Translations under genes and position numbers: made by a program
In this document: positions 36,137 to 45,214 of the stretch, piece by piece
How positions within the stretch are numbered: position 1 is the stretch's first letter
How the letters are laid out: each line of letters begins with the position of its first letter
NCBI RefSeq assembly: GCF_008831285.2
Contig: NC_045142.1
Coordinates: 17,425,354 to 17,489,353, forward strand
Length of the DNA: 64,000 bases
Direction of reading: 5' to 3'
DNA from: Nymphaea colorata
Lineage: Eukaryota > Streptophyta > Magnoliopsida > Nymphaeales > Nymphaeaceae
The notes under the pieces: generated by a model
Seen by the model: the letters and a program-made list of their open reading frames with translations, nothing else
What the model was told of the DNA's origin: nothing
The model's database searches: none

Positions 36137-38580
36137 CAGAGAGAGAGAGAGAGAACAAGACGAGCTGCCCAGCGGGCTCACCAGCAACGAGCGAGAGGGA
36201 GCTGCCGGAGGTCCCCTTCCTTCTACCCATCAGGTAGATGATGAGGTGATTGCAAGAAAAAACATTTTAAAAAAAATAAGGGCCGTCCTTCTGAAATGAA
36301 TATATGACCCTAATTGAAGTGCTTGGTGACTCTGGATAGTCACTATTCAGGGACTCATATATATATATAGGGGAATTTCCTGGCAAGCGGAAATTCTACC
36401 CTGATGTGGTTTTCCTCAGGATGTATCAAAAAAATGTTGGGTTTAAAAATACAAAAGCATGAAGTTTTTCAGCATTTTTATTGCAAAAAATGAAGTAATT
36501 TTATTTTGAAAATAAACAAATATAAATTATTTACCAACTAGTGCTTATCCCAAGATGTTGACAAAAGTTTCCTCGAATTATTAACCTTGTTTCTTTGAAA
36601 ATCTCAGGGAAGATATTGCACAATACCTTGATAGCATTGTGAACAGTTTTCTCTTCGTAGCAATATTTTTAGACTATTTCTATATTTTTTCAATGTTATT
36701 GACTAAATGGTGATGGTATCACAATATATTCAAAGTGTCGGGAGTATGTAAATATGATCTGTACGTACTCCGAAAGTTAGGGGCCATGAGCAAACTGTTC
36801 AATGGTTGGTGCTTATCCATAGTCACTGTCAAGGCTGTTTTCCCTTTTTGGATGAAGTTTTTAACATAGTAAGCATGGCTTTGATTTTCTTAATTTCCTG
36901 AAAAAAAAAAAAAGAATACCACCTGAGCCACCACCAAGAACCTCTCTTCCTTGGATTCCATTTAAAAAGATTAATTATTTGAGAACCTGTATCACTGTAT
37001 GTACTTTCATCTGTGCTGATGGGGCTTCTAGTGTTACTGGTCAGCCATCCAAGCTGTTACATTTTGTTCTTACAGCTACAGAAGTCCACTAAACTGTGAG
37101 GATAGAGGCGTTATTTCAGCTTCTTTGTTATTCTCTTTTGGAGCGCTAGTAACGAGCTTCAAAGTCCCTAAAGTGCATGGATTGTTTTTTTCCTCCTGTT
37201 CTTGGGACTAATGTCAATATAAATTTGAAACCTTATCTTGAGAAGTTTTTTTTTTCCATTTTCTATTTGTGCTTAGATTATGCTCTATCGTTGTTAGCTT
37301 GATCTGCTTTATGAAGGGCACTGGTGCTGTCATTTCTTTTAATATCACCTTAATGTACTAATGTTGATTAAAATGATCTTGCCTCCTTCACAAATATCTG
37401 ATTATTGGTAAATGTTTACCAGGGTGAAGCTTATAAGCTCTTTTGGCCTGAACAATCAGAGTTTGTAAGAATGGCTGCTCGGTTTAGAGCTACTATTGTG
37501 CCATTTGCAGCTGTTGGTGAAGACGATGTTGCAGAGGTAAGCAAGTAGATTGACCTTGTTGAAGGTTAAAAAGACAAATAAAGTTGACTCTCTCTCTTGC
37601 TAGTACAAAGTTGTTCCATGCACACTAGATAAAGGTGACATACTAAGGCGGGCTACTCCCATTTGCACCATGAGATGCCATTTGCCATGTCAAGAGATGA
37701 TTAATAACCTTTAGAGTAACCAAAATCAGGCATGCTTTAGTGCAAATGGCCAAATGAGGTTACTGGGAAAAAGTCTGTATCATCTCGGCATCTTGCTTTG
37801 GTGATGGCCTTCATAGTTGTTAAATTCATGCATTGTATGTCATTTGGGTTCAGTCATCAGTCTTAACTGCTTTTCCTCCCTGCAGCTAGTTATTGATTAC
37901 AACGACCAGATGAGCTTTCCTGTAACTAAGCAATGGATTGAAGAGTTTAATGAAAATGCCATAAAAATAAGGTACTTTCCAAACTCTAGATGTCTTATAT
38001 ATAATTGTTTTTGTTACCGAGACTACAAAAGGCATGGTTGTGCTGGTGCAAGAACTCCGTTCTCCTGCATGGAAGGTATGCAGTGAGAATGTCCGTTATT
38101 CATCTAAGCTGGGATCCATCTGTTGCTAATCCTTCGCTGTCTTGATGACTGTCCCTGCATGGGGCAAATTATAAATCCTGTTCATGGATACCAAGTCCAT
38201 GGGTCCCAAATGCACATTTAAACACAATAAAATAACAAAATGCACTATTTGGTGACAGAAGTTCACTAACCTCGCAATGTGGACACAGGGCTGGTGCCTC
38301 TGGGGAGGTTGAAAATGAAGCCCTTCACTTGCCTGGCCTATTGCCAAAAGTACCAGGGCGGTTTTACTATTTCTTTGGGAAGCCTATTGAAACCAGCACA
38401 GGTTTGACGGACAAAGAGGAAGCACATTCTTTGTACCTGCACATAAAATCAGATGTTGAGCGCATGTTTGAATATCTAATAAAGAAAAGAGACGAGGACC
38501 CCTATAGAAGCATTGTACAGAGATCCATATTTCAGGCGACATGGGGAAGTGACCGGGAGATCCCTACGTTTGAATTGTGA
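22253..38580 (+). CDS. PES: Phytyl ester synthase / acyltransferase-like, chloroplastic (13 exons)
   Basis: Exons: 22253-22703, 22921-22972, 23743-23798, 25888-26046, 26146-26250, 27247-27353, 32467-32588, 33784-33892, 34263-34396, 34491-34860, 37423-37536, 37886-37971, 38289-38580. They total 2157 nt, giving 718 residues plus stop; every intron is GT-AG and every junction keeps frame. The family (Arabidopsis PES1/PES2) esterifies phytol with fatty acids in plastoglobules and makes triacylglycerol during senescence and stress. Residues 1-60 are Ser/Arg-rich and poor in acids, like a transit peptide. An alpha/beta-hydrolase domain follows: nucleophile S214 in GDSFGG, probable Asp354 in GKD and His383 in GHT. 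The lysophospholipid-acyltransferase half begins near residue 430 (GYHMLMG at 468-474, PGGAREAL at 545-552, ending VPGRFYYFFGKPIET). Length fits the family (about 700). Introns 3, 6 and 10 are enlarged by transposons and microsatellites, yet the coding sequence is intact. PES1 and PES2 cannot be told apart by eye. Confidence 0.93.
24559..24867. mobile_element. 309-bp hAT-type MITE in PES intron 3
   Basis: The element begins CATTGCCACAGATATC and ends TATGTGACAATG, so the first ten bases and last ten are inverted copies with one mismatch. It is flanked by GTCCATTT (24551-24558) and GTCAATTT (24868-24875), an 8-bp target duplication with one change. The interior is AT-rich, with repeated GATATC/CTCG and AATTTTC words, and carries no transposase. 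Confidence 0.72.
24935..25342. mobile_element. Second, related MITE in PES intron 3 (candidate)
   Basis: The left end TGTTGTCACAAATATTT is inverted at the right end as AATATTACTGATATTTGTGATAATG. The termini resemble those of the 24559 element (CA-TT-CACA). The flanking 8 bp agree poorly (5 of 8), so the exact ends are uncertain. It lies about 70 bp after the first MITE. Confidence 0.45.
28074..31543 (-). mobile_element. hAT transposon in PES intron 6
   Basis: The ends are CAATTTTCTAAAACCTGTATCG on the left and, on the opposite strand, CAGTGTTGTACGTATCG on the right. They are flanked by CTTTTATT (28066-28073) and CTTTTATA (31544-31551), an 8-bp target duplication with one mismatch. Both subterminal zones, and especially 31380-31540, are packed with CGTATCG/CGATACG words, the usual place for hAT transposase binding. 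The 3470-bp element carries a minus-strand transposase, opposite to the host gene, and accounts for most of the 5.1-kb intron. It was presumably spliced out without harm, since the exons either side join in frame. Confidence 0.88.
28486..30981 (-). pseudogene. hAT transposase (BED finger, DUF659, catalytic and dimerisation parts), broken
   Basis: In order: a BED-type zinc finger at 30981-30784 with CSFCG...IKHHLAG, all metal ligands present. Next an acidic linker and a DUF659-like part at 30771-30112 ending SDGWTD, which holds the first catalytic Asp. Then a segment with IDNDANY (second Asp) and CATHCVNL at 30104-29883, and a middle helical domain at 29870-29106. The C-terminal dimerisation domain is at 29081-28878 (SASGCERNWSVFQ...RL), and a very acidic tail exon is at 28710-28486. 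Breaks: a TGA after the finger near 30784, a one-base frame slip near 30130, and a TAA where the family usually has an acidic residue near 29883. The transposase cuts and pastes its own element in the nucleus; this copy cannot make it. Introns may explain the final gaps. Confidence 0.87.
32086..32210 (-). other. GC-richer fragment in PES intron 6, possible exon relic
   Basis: The minus strand reads in coding-like words (GTCAAGAAGATGGAGGAGCA, then GTGGATGAGGTCAAGGACAA), with GC well above the surrounding intron. I do not recognise the protein and see no frame longer than about 30 codons with clean ends. Confidence 0.2.
35569..35643. repeat. (CT)n(AT)n compound microsatellite, PES intron 10
   Basis: CT repeats at 35569-35590 run directly into AT repeats to 35643. 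Confidence 0.95.
35836..35894. repeat. (AT)n(GA)n compound microsatellite, PES intron 10
   Basis: AT repeats run directly into GA repeats, the inverted counterpart of the (CT)n(AT)n tract 190 bp upstream. Confidence 0.95.
36075..36153. repeat. (AT)n(GA)n compound microsatellite, PES intron 10, second copy
   Basis: Same order as the tract at 35836, with one ACAGAG interruption. A GC-rich stretch of about 70 bp follows, without recognisable content. Confidence 0.95.
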
Positions 38581-38589
38581 TAGCGTGAG

Positions 38590-40380
38590 CAGAAGCCGGT
38601 CGTGTTGTTTGTTGTATAATATGTCACATGGAAACGTAATTCAAATTCTTTTATATCATGGCTATTTTTATTTCCGAAGCTGGTTTTGGTCACTTATAAT
38701 CATATTTTCTTGTTCATTGTGATGATGAAAGATGACTTCGCAGAAACTGCATAAATGCGTGTTTGCATATGGTTCAGTAAGATGCTCTCCTTATGCTTAG
38801 CATTAGAGTTGCATGGGAGCAAATTTCAGGCATGACTTTTTTCATATATATTGGTTGCTATCTTCGGTAATAGTCAGCAGGATACCTGGAATCTGCATGT
38901 GACACACTGTATTATCAACTTCTGCACTCTTTTTTGAGTTTTCTGGGATGGAGATTTTCCATCTTCTCTTCTGCCCATATGACATCCACCACCTTCAATT
39001 AAAAATGCATGTCACCTTCTAAGTTTGTTTCTGTATTAGGCCTGTAGCTCACGATCATTCGGGTGAATACAAGTTTTTCATCAACCAGCTGCACTGCTAA
39101 TAAGCAAGGAGAGTAACATGCTTAGAGTATGACCAAGTTTACATCCTTGAATTCTCTTCTTCTTTAACCTAAGATGCTGCGAGAACCAACAAAGGACCAG
39201 CTTTCATAAAATGGGAACAAGTACGCACTAAGCAGCTTAACTCCTCGAGTTAGGATTCTGATTGATCTCTTTAGAACCAACACACATTGTCTCCAAAAAG
39301 TTGTTGCTGGAAAGGGGCTTTGAGGGGGATCCTTGGTTGGTTTCCTGCATCATCAGATTTGGGCCCTCTTATTATGAAAATTTCTGAAGTTTCATCACTG
39401 GGTTATGTCTTTTTCTGTTATTCTAAGAATTCGTTTCCTACATACGATTCATTCTTTGCTGCTATCCCAACTTTTGGCCATTCAGAGGATTTGATAAGAA
39501 AAATGCTGAGCCTGCTCCAGAAGAGATGAAACATGGTTGGAAGAAAAAGGCTTTAGTGCAATACTGTAAGGGCCCTCATTTGGCAAAGGAAACAATTTGT
39601 AAACTGCTTTATGAATATGTCTCAAAAATTAAGGCAGATTTATGAAACACTTAAAGATTTATGAAAAACTTGAGTGTTCTGTGAATCTGTTCCAATATTA
39701 AGGGCGTATTCACAAAACGATGTACCTTAGGGATCACTTGGCACTAGTGAAGTTTCAATGAATTAGTAAGAACATGTTGCTATTTTGATTTTTCTGGGTG
39801 TTGTGCTCCTATGCTATGTAGGGTGGAGCATAATACTGAGTTGAAGTACATTGCCTCTTACTAGGAACCAATGCTGCCTTAGCACAATCCTCTTGCAACC
39901 TGAAAGATTGGAAGATTGCTTCTTGAACATTTAGGAAACAGCCATTCATGCACCTATACATCTCTTGGATGGAAGGAAATGCTTGGAATCACACGCGGCA
40001 TCAGGTGATGCCTGAATAGAGCATTGGGCTGGTGTGCTTTACTTTGAAGTGTGAAACTTTGTCAAAAAAGAAAGAAAAATAAGTTAAAAAAAAAACCAAA
40101 TAAAAGTGAAGAATTGTGACATATGCATTGAGACACCTGTCAAAATTACCGAAAACATCACATTATTGTATTTTTGGCACTTTTTACATTTTTCTCAGAA
40201 CCGCATATTTTAAATCCAATTTTCTAATTTATTGTAAGTAAATCCATAGATAAAATTTTCTATTACGTTTCTTACTTTTCAACTTGTGAAATTTCTCAAG
40301 AAAAGAAAAACTCCCACTTAATAATCTGAAGGGAACTATGCCAATAAATTAAGACATGAGAACAAATATCTGTGACAATG
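38590..40380. other. PES 3' flank and intergenic DNA
   Basis: Contains the 3' untranslated region of the upstream gene; no single polyadenylation signal stands out. An 80-codon frame at 39287-39529 has no recognisable domain. Nothing else was identified. Confidence 0.45.
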
Positions 40381-40605
<225 letters not shown>

Positions 40606-40609
40606 TGTT

Positions 40610-41840
40610 CTGGCAAATATTCTGCCTTTCTTCCTCAAATATATCTCATAAAATAATTAGTATACCTGGTCCATTGACTTAAAATCCTAAACTTTTGGCA
40701 GTCTTATCATTCAGCTGGTTTTTTAGTTCATGAGAAAGATTCAAGTCTGGGTATTTATTTTGATTCTGCTCCATCTCAGTTCTGAAATACTACATTGAGT
40801 CGCTACTACAAGTGGAAAAAATTCAGATCTGGACCTAAAAATCCAATCAATTGGAACCAAATCCAAACCAAATAAAAATATCTGAAAATATATGGAGCCG
40901 GATAAAAATGTCGAAAAAAAAAACCCGGGAGCAATTACATTTGGATGCACAGGATTGTGAATTGGATTAAACTGAATAAGTAACGACTCGATCGAACCTA
41001 AATCTTACGAATTAATCCAAATCTGACTCACTGTATTAATCAGGACCCTACATTAACGGTCCAATAACTGATTTAGAACACTGGGGCTGCATGCACTTAA
41101 ATATTCAAGTTGGCAATTGGCAGAAATGAATATATTTGTTTGCCCCTTTCTTTTCAAAAGTAAATGCCCCTGGTAACGCTTGCTGATGGGCCTTCGTTAA
41201 TGAATTCATTGGAGTTTCATCCTTCGGCATAGAGGTAGATGCATTCGATTCCTCATGATTAAATGTTGTGATATATATTATTTTTCAGTTTATTGTCGAT
41301 TCATCTTCACTTTTATATATTTTTTATTTACTTACACTTTTTATGTAGTCAACTATTCTATCATGTACACTTGGTTCTTCATTTGTTTTTATACCTTATT
41401 TTTTGCTAATTTCATAAATTGTACTTAGTGCTATCATTTTCACTTGTCATATTCTTTTTATGTTTGCGTAATCGTTCTATAAATATGTCATGCAGCAAAT
41501 AAATTCAAATTTTTCTCCAGAAACATTTCTACTGATCACTTCCTACTCTAAATCTAATTTGGGCAGCATAAAATCAAGATTTCAGATCTGTTTACACAAA
41601 GATTCGACAAATATAAATTCTCAGTTCCGAAACCGCAGTTTTTCAATGATTAATGGCCAGGCTTTCCATTCATCTTCTAATCATAAATCTGATTTCTCAA
41701 ACGGTTTCTTATCATTAGTGCACTCCAAAAGATTTTGCCGTCGTAATAACGGAAGGTGAATCAAATCACCGGAGTAATTTCTCCGATTGATTCAAATTCT
41801 TTTTGCAGTTATAATAATCGCAATCATGCAAATTCTGCAC
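40610..41840. other. Intergenic, upstream of the first aspartic protease
   Basis: Words like CCAAATCCAAACC and TCGATCGAACC at 40830-41060 resemble the decayed MITE interiors elsewhere in the window. The rest is AT-rich without a convincing gene; an 89-codon frame at 41490-41759 has no domain. Confidence 0.45.
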
Positions 41841-41842
41841 CC

Positions 41843-41850
41843 TATATATA
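41843..41850 (+). promoter_or_regulatory. TATA box of the plus-strand aspartic protease
   Basis: TATATATA in the context CACCCTATATATACCACC lies 65 bp before the ATG at 41915. That leaves room for a start site around 41875-41880 and a leader of about 35-40 bases. Confidence 0.65.
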
Positions 41851-41914
41851 CCACCAAATCGTCACCTGAAAAATCATACAGTCTTTACTCCTCCTTAAGA
41901 ATTGTAGCGCCGCC

Positions 41915-43279
41915 ATGGCCGCCTTCTACTCGAGTTTCATCAACCTCCTTCTGGTGCTCCTCCTTCTGCATTTCTCCCCCATCACCTCTGCTAGAATTAG
42001 CAGAGCCGCTTTCAGTACTGGTCCCATTGGTTTCTCCCTGGAACTCATTCACCGGGACTCTCCTCGTTCTCCTCTTTACGACCCTTCCTCCACTCCCGCT
42101 CAGCGAGCCGAGCAGGCGGCTCTCCGCTCCATATCGCGCTCCGGCCACTTCGCGTCCGGATTGACAGCAACACCTGCTTCTTCTATCAATAGCGTTGCTC
42201 AGAGCCCCGTAAGGCCGGGAAACGGCGACTACCTCGTCACCCTCTCTTTGGGCACTCCTCTCCACTCATACTGGGCCATTCTCGACACCGGCAGCGACCT
42301 CACCTGGACACAGTGTCGCCCCTGCGACTCCTGCACCGGCCGAACCCTTTCCATGTTCAACCCCCTCGCCTCCTCCACCTACAAGAACCAGGGCTGCGCC
42401 TCCAGAGGCTGCACCGCCCTCCCTGCTGGAGAAAGACACTGCAACGCTGACGCCGTCTGTGGCTTCCGCCACACATATGGCGATGGCTCCTTCGCCGGCG
42501 GCGACCTCGCATCGGAGACCCTTTGGTTTGATGCCGGCGTTAAGTTTTCGGACGTCGCCTTCGGCTGCGTCCACGACGAACGCGGCAGCCTGGCACTGCA
42601 TCAGGTTGCCGGCATCGTGGGCCTCGGCGGCGGGCCTCTCTCCCTCATCTCCCAGATCGGCTCCTCCGTAAGCAACAAGTTCGCTTACTGTCTCGTTCCG
42701 CGGACCGCCGGGAAGCTCAAGTTTGGCGCGGCCGCTGTATTCCCTGGCTCCGGAGCGTTGAAACAAACGCCCCTGTCCAAACAAGGCGAGCAGGGCACAT
42801 ATTACGTGCTCTACCTCGATGACATCAGCGTCGGGGGCAAGAGGCTCCACATAGAGCCTTCTCGCTCCGTTGTTCCAGCGGGAGAAAGCATGAAGGGTAT
42901 TGGTCCTGTCGTGATAGACTCAGGCAGCACGCTGACGACGCTGACCAAAGACGTGTACGCCGCAGTGGAGAAGGAAGTAGCAAACGCAGTGAAGTACGAG
43001 TTCGCGCCTCCTCCGAAGGGTTATGAACTGTGCTACAGGGCGGATTTCGCCGACCTGAGATATTTTCCGGCAGTGACATTCCACTTCGAGGGCGCCGACT
43101 GGACGGTGCCGGCGTGGAGCTCGTTCGTGAAGGCCGGGGAGGGTGTGATGTGCCTGGCGATTGTGCACACAGACGGGGTGAACGTGTTTGGGAACGTGGC
43201 GCAGCAGAACGTGTACGTGGAATACGATCTGGGGAAGGGGATGCTCTCCTTTGCTCCCACTGATTGCACCAAGGCCTAA
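41915..43279 (+). CDS. Secreted CDR1/nepenthesin-like aspartic protease (A1B)
   Basis: Intronless gene for 454 residues. The start has a strong plant context (GCCGCCATGGCC). Residues 1-27 form a signal peptide with a long Leu/Val core. The propeptide contains the family motif IHRDSPRSPLYDP (45-57). The catalytic motifs are DTGS at 124-127 and DSGS at 335-338 (most relatives have DSGT). The flap tyrosine is Y188 in TYGDGS. The Cys-rich nepenthesin insert is at about 134-182 (TQCRPCDSC...GCASRGC...HCNADAVCGF), and the end is VEYDLGKGMLSFAPTDC. Proteins of this group act in the apoplast; CDR1 of Arabidopsis releases a defence-signalling peptide. The closest homologue in the window is the gene at 43806-45149, tail to tail with 526 bp between the two stop codons. 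GC is much higher than in the flanking DNA, as usual for intronless family members. The precise substrate is unknown. Confidence 0.95.
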   Translation: MAAFYSSFINLLLVLLLLHFSPITSARISRAAFSTGPIGFSLELIHRDSPRSPLYDPSSTPAQRAEQAALRSISRSGHFASGLTATPASSINSVAQSPVRPGNGDYLVTLSLGTPLHSYWAILDTGSDLTWTQCRPCDSCTGRTLSMFNPLASSTYKNQGCASRGCTALPAGERHCNADAVCGFRHTYGDGSFAGGDLASETLWFDAGVKFSDVAFGCVHDERGSLALHQVAGIVGLGGGPLSLISQIGSSVSNKFAYCLVPRTAGKLKFGAAAVFPGSGALKQTPLSKQGEQGTYYVLYLDDISVGGKRLHIEPSRSVVPAGESMKGIGPVVIDSGSTLTTLTKDVYAAVEKEVANAVKYEFAPPPKGYELCYRADFADLRYFPAVTFHFEGADWTVPAWSSFVKAGEGVMCLAIVHTDGVNVFGNVAQQNVYVEYDLGKGMLSFAPTDCTKA

Positions 43280-43395
43280 ATGTATAGGACTCTGTGTTCT
43301 TTTATCTTCTCTTAATACTTGTGGGTCCTCTGTTAAGCAGCAGTAGTAGTTTGCCTTTTGTACAAGGTGCTAATAGTTAATGCAGTTCATGGTAG

Positions 43396-43400
<5 letters not shown>

Positions 43401-43432
<32 letters not shown>
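43401..43432. repeat. (CT)n microsatellite
   Basis: Pure CT tract in the 3' flank between the two convergent protease genes. The remaining 370 bp between it and the next stop codon are AT-rich with nothing recognised. Confidence 0.95.
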
Positions 43433-43436
<4 letters not shown>

Positions 43437-43805
43437 TAAAACTTTATTGTGGTTAAAACATTCATATTATAGTCTGACCATAACTACTAAATTAAATATA
43501 TTCATTCATAATAATAATAGATTAGGAGTGCCACTATATTTCAAAATCATTCATCCCATTTTCTGATGCAACTTATCCATTATTATATGATAATTTCTTT
43601 AATTTTTTATATATAAAGAATAGAAACAGAGACTATTAATGTTTATTATTTTGAATCTTTCCCGTTTCTTTAACTCACCAAAGTCTACAGAACGCAATTT
43701 TTCATAAACAGCCATAATAGCTAAAGCAGAAATCTAAAGAAACAAAACCAAGAACATCAACGACGGGATGATCCACCAAGAGCCCTTCTCCGGCGACAGT
43801 AATCC

Positions 43806-45149
43806 CTAGCCGCTCATGCTACAGTCAGTAGGCGCAATGGACAGCACCCTCTTCTTTAGGTCATACTCAACGTACACATCCACCTGCGCTCTGCTGCCAA
43901 CGATGGTCAACGGCTGCGAAACGGGCACGAAGGTGCTGCAGATCACGCCTTTGCCGGCAACCGCAAAAGCGTTCGCCGGCGACAGCAGCCAGTCGCCCCC
44001 TTCCAAATGCAAAGTCACGTTGGGCAATCTGTCCAGTTCATTGTCATCAACAAAACTAAAGCATAAATCGAGATAGTCTACGGGAGATGTCACCGGCGGC
44101 AGCTTTACGGCGCTTTTCAAAGCGGCCTCCAGAAGACTGTAGGCTTTGGAAGTCAGAAGCGTGTTTGTAGTGCCGGAATCGATGATGGCACCACCGTCAC
44201 CGGTCGGCGTCGGCTCAAACGTTCCCGCCGGCACGTTAAGCTTCTTCTTTCCGACGCTTATGTCCTTGAGGGCCAGATAATAATAGCCAGTATCGGCCTC
44301 CGAAGGCTTCACAAGCGGGGTTTTCACTACGTGTCTGACAGTGGCCGGGGGTTCGGCACTTGCGCCGAACTTCAAGGAGCTGCTCGAGTTACTTTGCGGC
44401 CATGTTAAACAGTATGAGAATTTGTAGTCGACGGAGGAACCCAACTGAGATATGAGCGACAGTGGCCCTCCTCCAAGCCCAAGAATCCCAGCCGCACCGT
44501 CTCCGTAGAAGGTTCCGCCGTTCTTGTGGCCGCAGCCGAAGCTGATGTTCGGCACCTTGATGCTTTGGCCGGAGTTCACCTCGAAAGCGAGTGTCTCCGA
44601 AGCCATGATTCCCTTCGTAAAGGAGTGGTCGCCGTAATCGTAGGCGTACTGGCATTGCTTCCTTAGATTGCATCGGCCTACCATAGAACAAAGACTGGAG
44701 TTGCATCCCAGATTCTCGAAGGTAGAAGAGTTGCGGGGATCGAATATGTGGGAAGGTTGGCGGAAGCATTTCTGGCAGGGAAGGCACTGAGTCCAGATGA
44801 GGTCGCTTCCCGTGTCGATGATCATCAAGTACTCGACGGCCGGAGTTCCTATCCCGAGCTTCACGAGGTACTCGCCGAGGCCGGGACGCACCCTCATGGC
44901 CATTGTGCCATTAGAGGCTGCGGAAGTTCGAGAGGAAAGGTGGGCAAAGCGGGAGAAGGAGCGCTCGGCGGAGTGCCGGAGGCGATCGGAGAGCGTGGAG
45001 ATTGGATCGTGAAGAGGCGAGGAAGGAGAGTCGCGGTGGATCAAGTCGAGGACGAAGCCTTTCTGTGCGTGAGATCGAATGGAGTAGGTGGGAGAAGACT
45101 GCAGGAGAAGAAGCAGGGAGAGGAGGATGGTAAGGAAGGTGGCAGCCAT
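43806..45149 (-). CDS. Secreted CDR1/nepenthesin-like aspartic protease (A1B), second copy
   Basis: Intronless, 447 residues from the chosen ATG at 45149. The frame is open for 30 more codons upstream (to 45239). I prefer 45149 because it has the strong GCCGCCATGGCTGCC context and opens directly on a signal peptide (MAATFLTILLSLLLLLQ), and because the TATA box lies between the two candidates. Propeptide motif IHRDSPSSPLHDP is at 37-49. Active sites are DTGS at 112-115 and DSGT at 324-327. The flap tyrosine is Y172, but the usual YGDGS reads YGDHS here. The Cys-rich insert is at about 122-167, and the end is VEYDLKKRVLSIAPTDC. Role as for its neighbour: an extracellular aspartic protease of the CDR1 group, probably defence or stress linked by family. 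The pair shares the whole layout but has diverged clearly in sequence, so the duplication is not recent. Confidence 0.94.
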   Translation of the reverse strand: MAATFLTILLSLLLLLQSSPTYSIRSHAQKGFVLDLIHRDSPSSPLHDPISTLSDRLRHSAERSFSRFAHLSSRTSAASNGTMAMRVRPGLGEYLVKLGIGTPAVEYLMIIDTGSDLIWTQCLPCQKCFRQPSHIFDPRNSSTFENLGCNSSLCSMVGRCNLRKQCQYAYDYGDHSFTKGIMASETLAFEVNSGQSIKVPNISFGCGHKNGGTFYGDGAAGILGLGGGPLSLISQLGSSVDYKFSYCLTWPQSNSSSSLKFGASAEPPATVRHVVKTPLVKPSEADTGYYYLALKDISVGKKKLNVPAGTFEPTPTGDGGAIIDSGTTNTLLTSKAYSLLEAALKSAVKLPPVTSPVDYLDLCFSFVDDNELDRLPNVTLHLEGGDWLLSPANAFAVAGKGVICSTFVPVSQPLTIVGSRAQVDVYVEYDLKKRVLSIAPTDCSMSG

Positions 45150-45202
45150 GGCGGCGATGCAGGTGGTTGTTAGTGAAGGTGCGGTAATTGGAAATTTGTA
45201 TG

Positions 45203-45211
45203 CATATATAC
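45203..45211 (-). promoter_or_regulatory. TATA box of the minus-strand aspartic protease
   Basis: The minus strand reads GTATATATGCATAC, with TATATATG about 55 bp before the ATG at 45149. This supports the downstream start codon. Confidence 0.6.
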
Positions 45212-45214
45212 AAG

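Noticed and set aside
35530-36241. Open frames made of IYIYIY and SLSLSL repeats
   Set aside because: They are translations of AT, CT and GA microsatellites in an intron, not genes.
42266-42850. A 194-codon minus-strand open frame
   Set aside because: Shadow of the high-GC aspartic protease on the plus strand, which has signal peptide, active sites and correct length.
44389-44787. A 132-codon open frame in the second protease
   Set aside because: Alternative frame of the intact protease gene; no domain of its own.
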